Shown: positions 59,630 to 60,675 of the stretch, piece after piece
How positions within the stretch are numbered: position 1 is the first letter of the stretch
Layout: each line of letters opens with the position of its first letter
Source: Alphaproteobacteria bacterium
Lineage (GTDB): Bacteria; Pseudomonadota; Alphaproteobacteria; Thalassobaculales; Thalassobaculaceae
Length of the DNA stretch: 60,675 nucleotides
Reading direction: 5' to 3'
Assembly (NCBI GenBank): GCA_024742605.1
Contig: JANSYC010000019.1
Span: 1-60,675 of the forward strand
Position numbers and translations under genes: made by a program
Notes under the pieces: model-generated
Seen by the model: only the letters and a program-made list of their open reading frames with translations
Told to the model about the DNA's origin: nothing
Database searches by the model: none

Positions 59630-59776
59630 TCAGACGACGAAGATCGCCAACAGGATCAACGCCACGATGGTAAGGCCGGCGCTGAATTTCACCAGGCCCA
59701 GAAAACCTGAATAGATCTTTGTATGCTCGCTGGTGAGCTCCGGAAACTTGTCGTCGGCATGGTTATGACTGGCCAT
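59630..59776 (-). CDS. aa3-type cytochrome c oxidase subunit IV
   Basis: A 48-residue protein, MASHNHADDKFPELTSEH then TKIYSGFLGLVKFSAGL, ending in one membrane helix (TIVALILLAIFVV). The His-rich start, short polar part and single helix fit the bacterial aa3 oxidase subunit IV family, which associates with the oxidase. GGGAG lies upstream of ATG 59776. It is on the minus strand between purN and ndk, far from the main oxidase cluster. Confidence 0.8.
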   Translation of the reverse strand: MASHNHADDKFPELTSEHTKIYSGFLGLVKFSAGLTIVALILLAIFVV

Positions 59777-59876
59777 CTGGATTCTCCCGCTGAACAAAAT
59801 GCAGCGCTCTTATACCGAAGCTCCGGACCGCGCGGAAGAGGGTAGATAGCGAAGCGCCGCTATCGCAGCCGGACCG

Positions 59877-60527
59877 TCAGACGGGGGGCATCACCACGGG
59901 GTCCGGCTCTCCCCGGCCGTTGTCCAGAATGGCCCGACGTCCCTCAATCCTTACCCGACCGGACGCCAGCCAGGCGAGTGCCGCCGGATAGATCCGGTGC
60001 TCCTGCTCCAAAATGCGGGCGGACAGGGTGTCCTCTGTGTCACTGGGCAGAACCGGCACCGCCGCTTGGGCCAGGATCGGGCCGTCGTCCAGATCCGGCG
60101 TGACGATATGGACGGTGCATCCTGCCAGGGTGACGCCGGCTTCAAGCGCTTTGCGCTGGGTGTGGAGACCTTTGAAGGACGGCAAGAGGGAGGGATGGAT
60201 GTTCAGCATCCGGTTCGGCCAGCGGGCGACGAAGTCACTTCCCAGAACCCGCATGAACCCGGCCAGACAAACGATCTCACAGCCGGCCCCAACCAGAGTC
60301 CGCGCCACAGACTCTTCGAACGCGGCCCGGTTCGGATAATCGTCATGGGGCAGGGTGGCGGTCTCGATGCCGGCTGCCCGCGCCCGCTCCAATCCATAGA
60401 CTTCCGGGATATTGGAGACCACCAGCGCGATTTCGGCCGGATAGCCAGGATCTGCCGTCGCGTCGATCAGCGACTGCAGATTGCTGCCCCGTCCCGAGAT
60501 AAGCACCCCGACCTTAACCCGGGCCAT
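59877..60527 (-). CDS. purN: Phosphoribosylglycinamide formyltransferase
   Basis: GAR formyltransferase of purine synthesis, using 10-formyl-THF; 216 residues. Motifs: VGVLISGRGSNLQSLI at the start, MRVLGSDFVARWPNRMLNIHPSLLPSFKGLHTQ with the catalytic His, and the Asp in VTPDLDDGPILAQ. It begins three bases after the purM stop, so the two are cotranscribed. Confidence 0.96.
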   Translation of the reverse strand: MARVKVGVLISGRGSNLQSLIDATADPGYPAEIALVVSNIPEVYGLERARAAGIETATLPHDDYPNRAAFEESVARTLVGAGCEIVCLAGFMRVLGSDFVARWPNRMLNIHPSLLPSFKGLHTQRKALEAGVTLAGCTVHIVTPDLDDGPILAQAAVPVLPSDTEDTLSARILEQEHRIYPAALAWLASGRVRIEGRRAILDNGRGEPDPVVMPPV

Positions 60528-60530
60528 GGC

Positions 60531-60675
60531 CTAGGACAGCCATGCGTTGGACAGACCGTCGAACATCACCGGCGCATCGGAGCGTGTTTCCATCAGGCCG
60601 ACGAGGACCGGAGCCTCGCCGGCACCGGTCAGCGCCTCGGTGACCGCCTTGACCTTGTCGGCGGCCACCACCAGC
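60531..60675 (-). CDS. purM: Phosphoribosylformylglycinamidine cyclo-ligase, C-terminal end (runs off the window)
   Basis: 47 residues before the stop codon read LVVAADKVKAVTEALTGAGE, then a short tail ending GLSNAWLS. The pattern and its place directly upstream of purN fit the C-terminus of PurM, which closes the imidazole ring of AIR. Only the end is in the window, so the call leans on context. Confidence 0.75.
   Translation of the reverse strand, partial: LVVAADKVKAVTEALTGAGEAPVLVGLMETRSDAPVMFDGLSNAWLS

Overview
The window looks like chromosomal DNA of an alphaproteobacterium, probably Rhodospirillales-like (inference). It is GC-rich, with an aa3 oxidase cluster ordered coxB-ctaD-ctaB-small TM protein-ctaG-coxC-DUF983-SURF1, a DUF1127 protein, a helix-turn-helix citrate-synthase-like protein, the bamD-recN-ligA and fabD-fabG-acpP-fabF-mltG-yicC-gmk blocks, and rsmA-pdxA-surA-lptD-lptG-lptF. 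No tRNA, rRNA, CRISPR array, insertion sequence or phage gene was seen. Most of the window is core housekeeping DNA.

Layout. 1-0.9 kb: start of a chemotaxis receptor and a small exported protein. 0.9-9.1 kb: tldD, then the divergent oxidase cluster (subunits II, I and III, heme O synthase, Cu chaperone, SURF1). 9.1-15.7 kb: M32 carboxypeptidase, HTH-citrate-synthase protein divergent from an MFS transporter with a His-rich tail, a GNAT acetyltransferase and a ClC chloride channel. 15.8-25.6 kb: UvrD helicase, prmA, DUF1127, ligA, recN, an interrupted bamD, msrP. 25.7-34.6 kb: an accessory stretch with a phosphoesterase, zinc alcohol dehydrogenase, a same-strand dioxygenase-sulfotransferase-acyltransferase group, a glutathionyl-hydroquinone reductase, two unknown proteins and a fatty acid desaturase. 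34.8-42 kb: urtABCDE urea transporter behind a candidate sigma-54 promoter, then an aminotransferase. 42-49 kb: fatty acid synthesis, mltG, SDR, yicC, gmk. 49-57 kb: rsmA-pdxA-surA-lptD-lptG-lptF on the minus strand. 57-60.7 kb: pepA, holC, ndk, a tiny aa3 oxidase subunit IV, purN and the end of purM.

Systems. Two groups build the envelope: BamD, SurA, LptD, LptF and LptG assemble the outer membrane, and the fab genes supply acyl chains. The oxidase cluster carries subunits I, II and III plus assembly factors; the small subunit IV gene lies about 52 kb away.

Most notable observations: (1) bamD, normally essential, carries an in-frame TAA inside a nearly perfect 30-bp inverted repeat, as expected from a template-switch (quasi-palindrome) event or a fold-back sequencing or assembly artefact. 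(2) Both acidic ligands expected at the non-redox Mg/Mn site of the aa3 oxidase appear replaced by amides (Asn in subunit I, Gln in subunit II). (3) The desaturase appears to start in another frame, with a one-base insertion near codon 13. (4) MsrP has a Tat signal ending in a lipobox-like LAAC and no msrQ neighbour. (5) A dioxygenase, sulfotransferase and acyltransferase sit together and could act on one lipid or small molecule.
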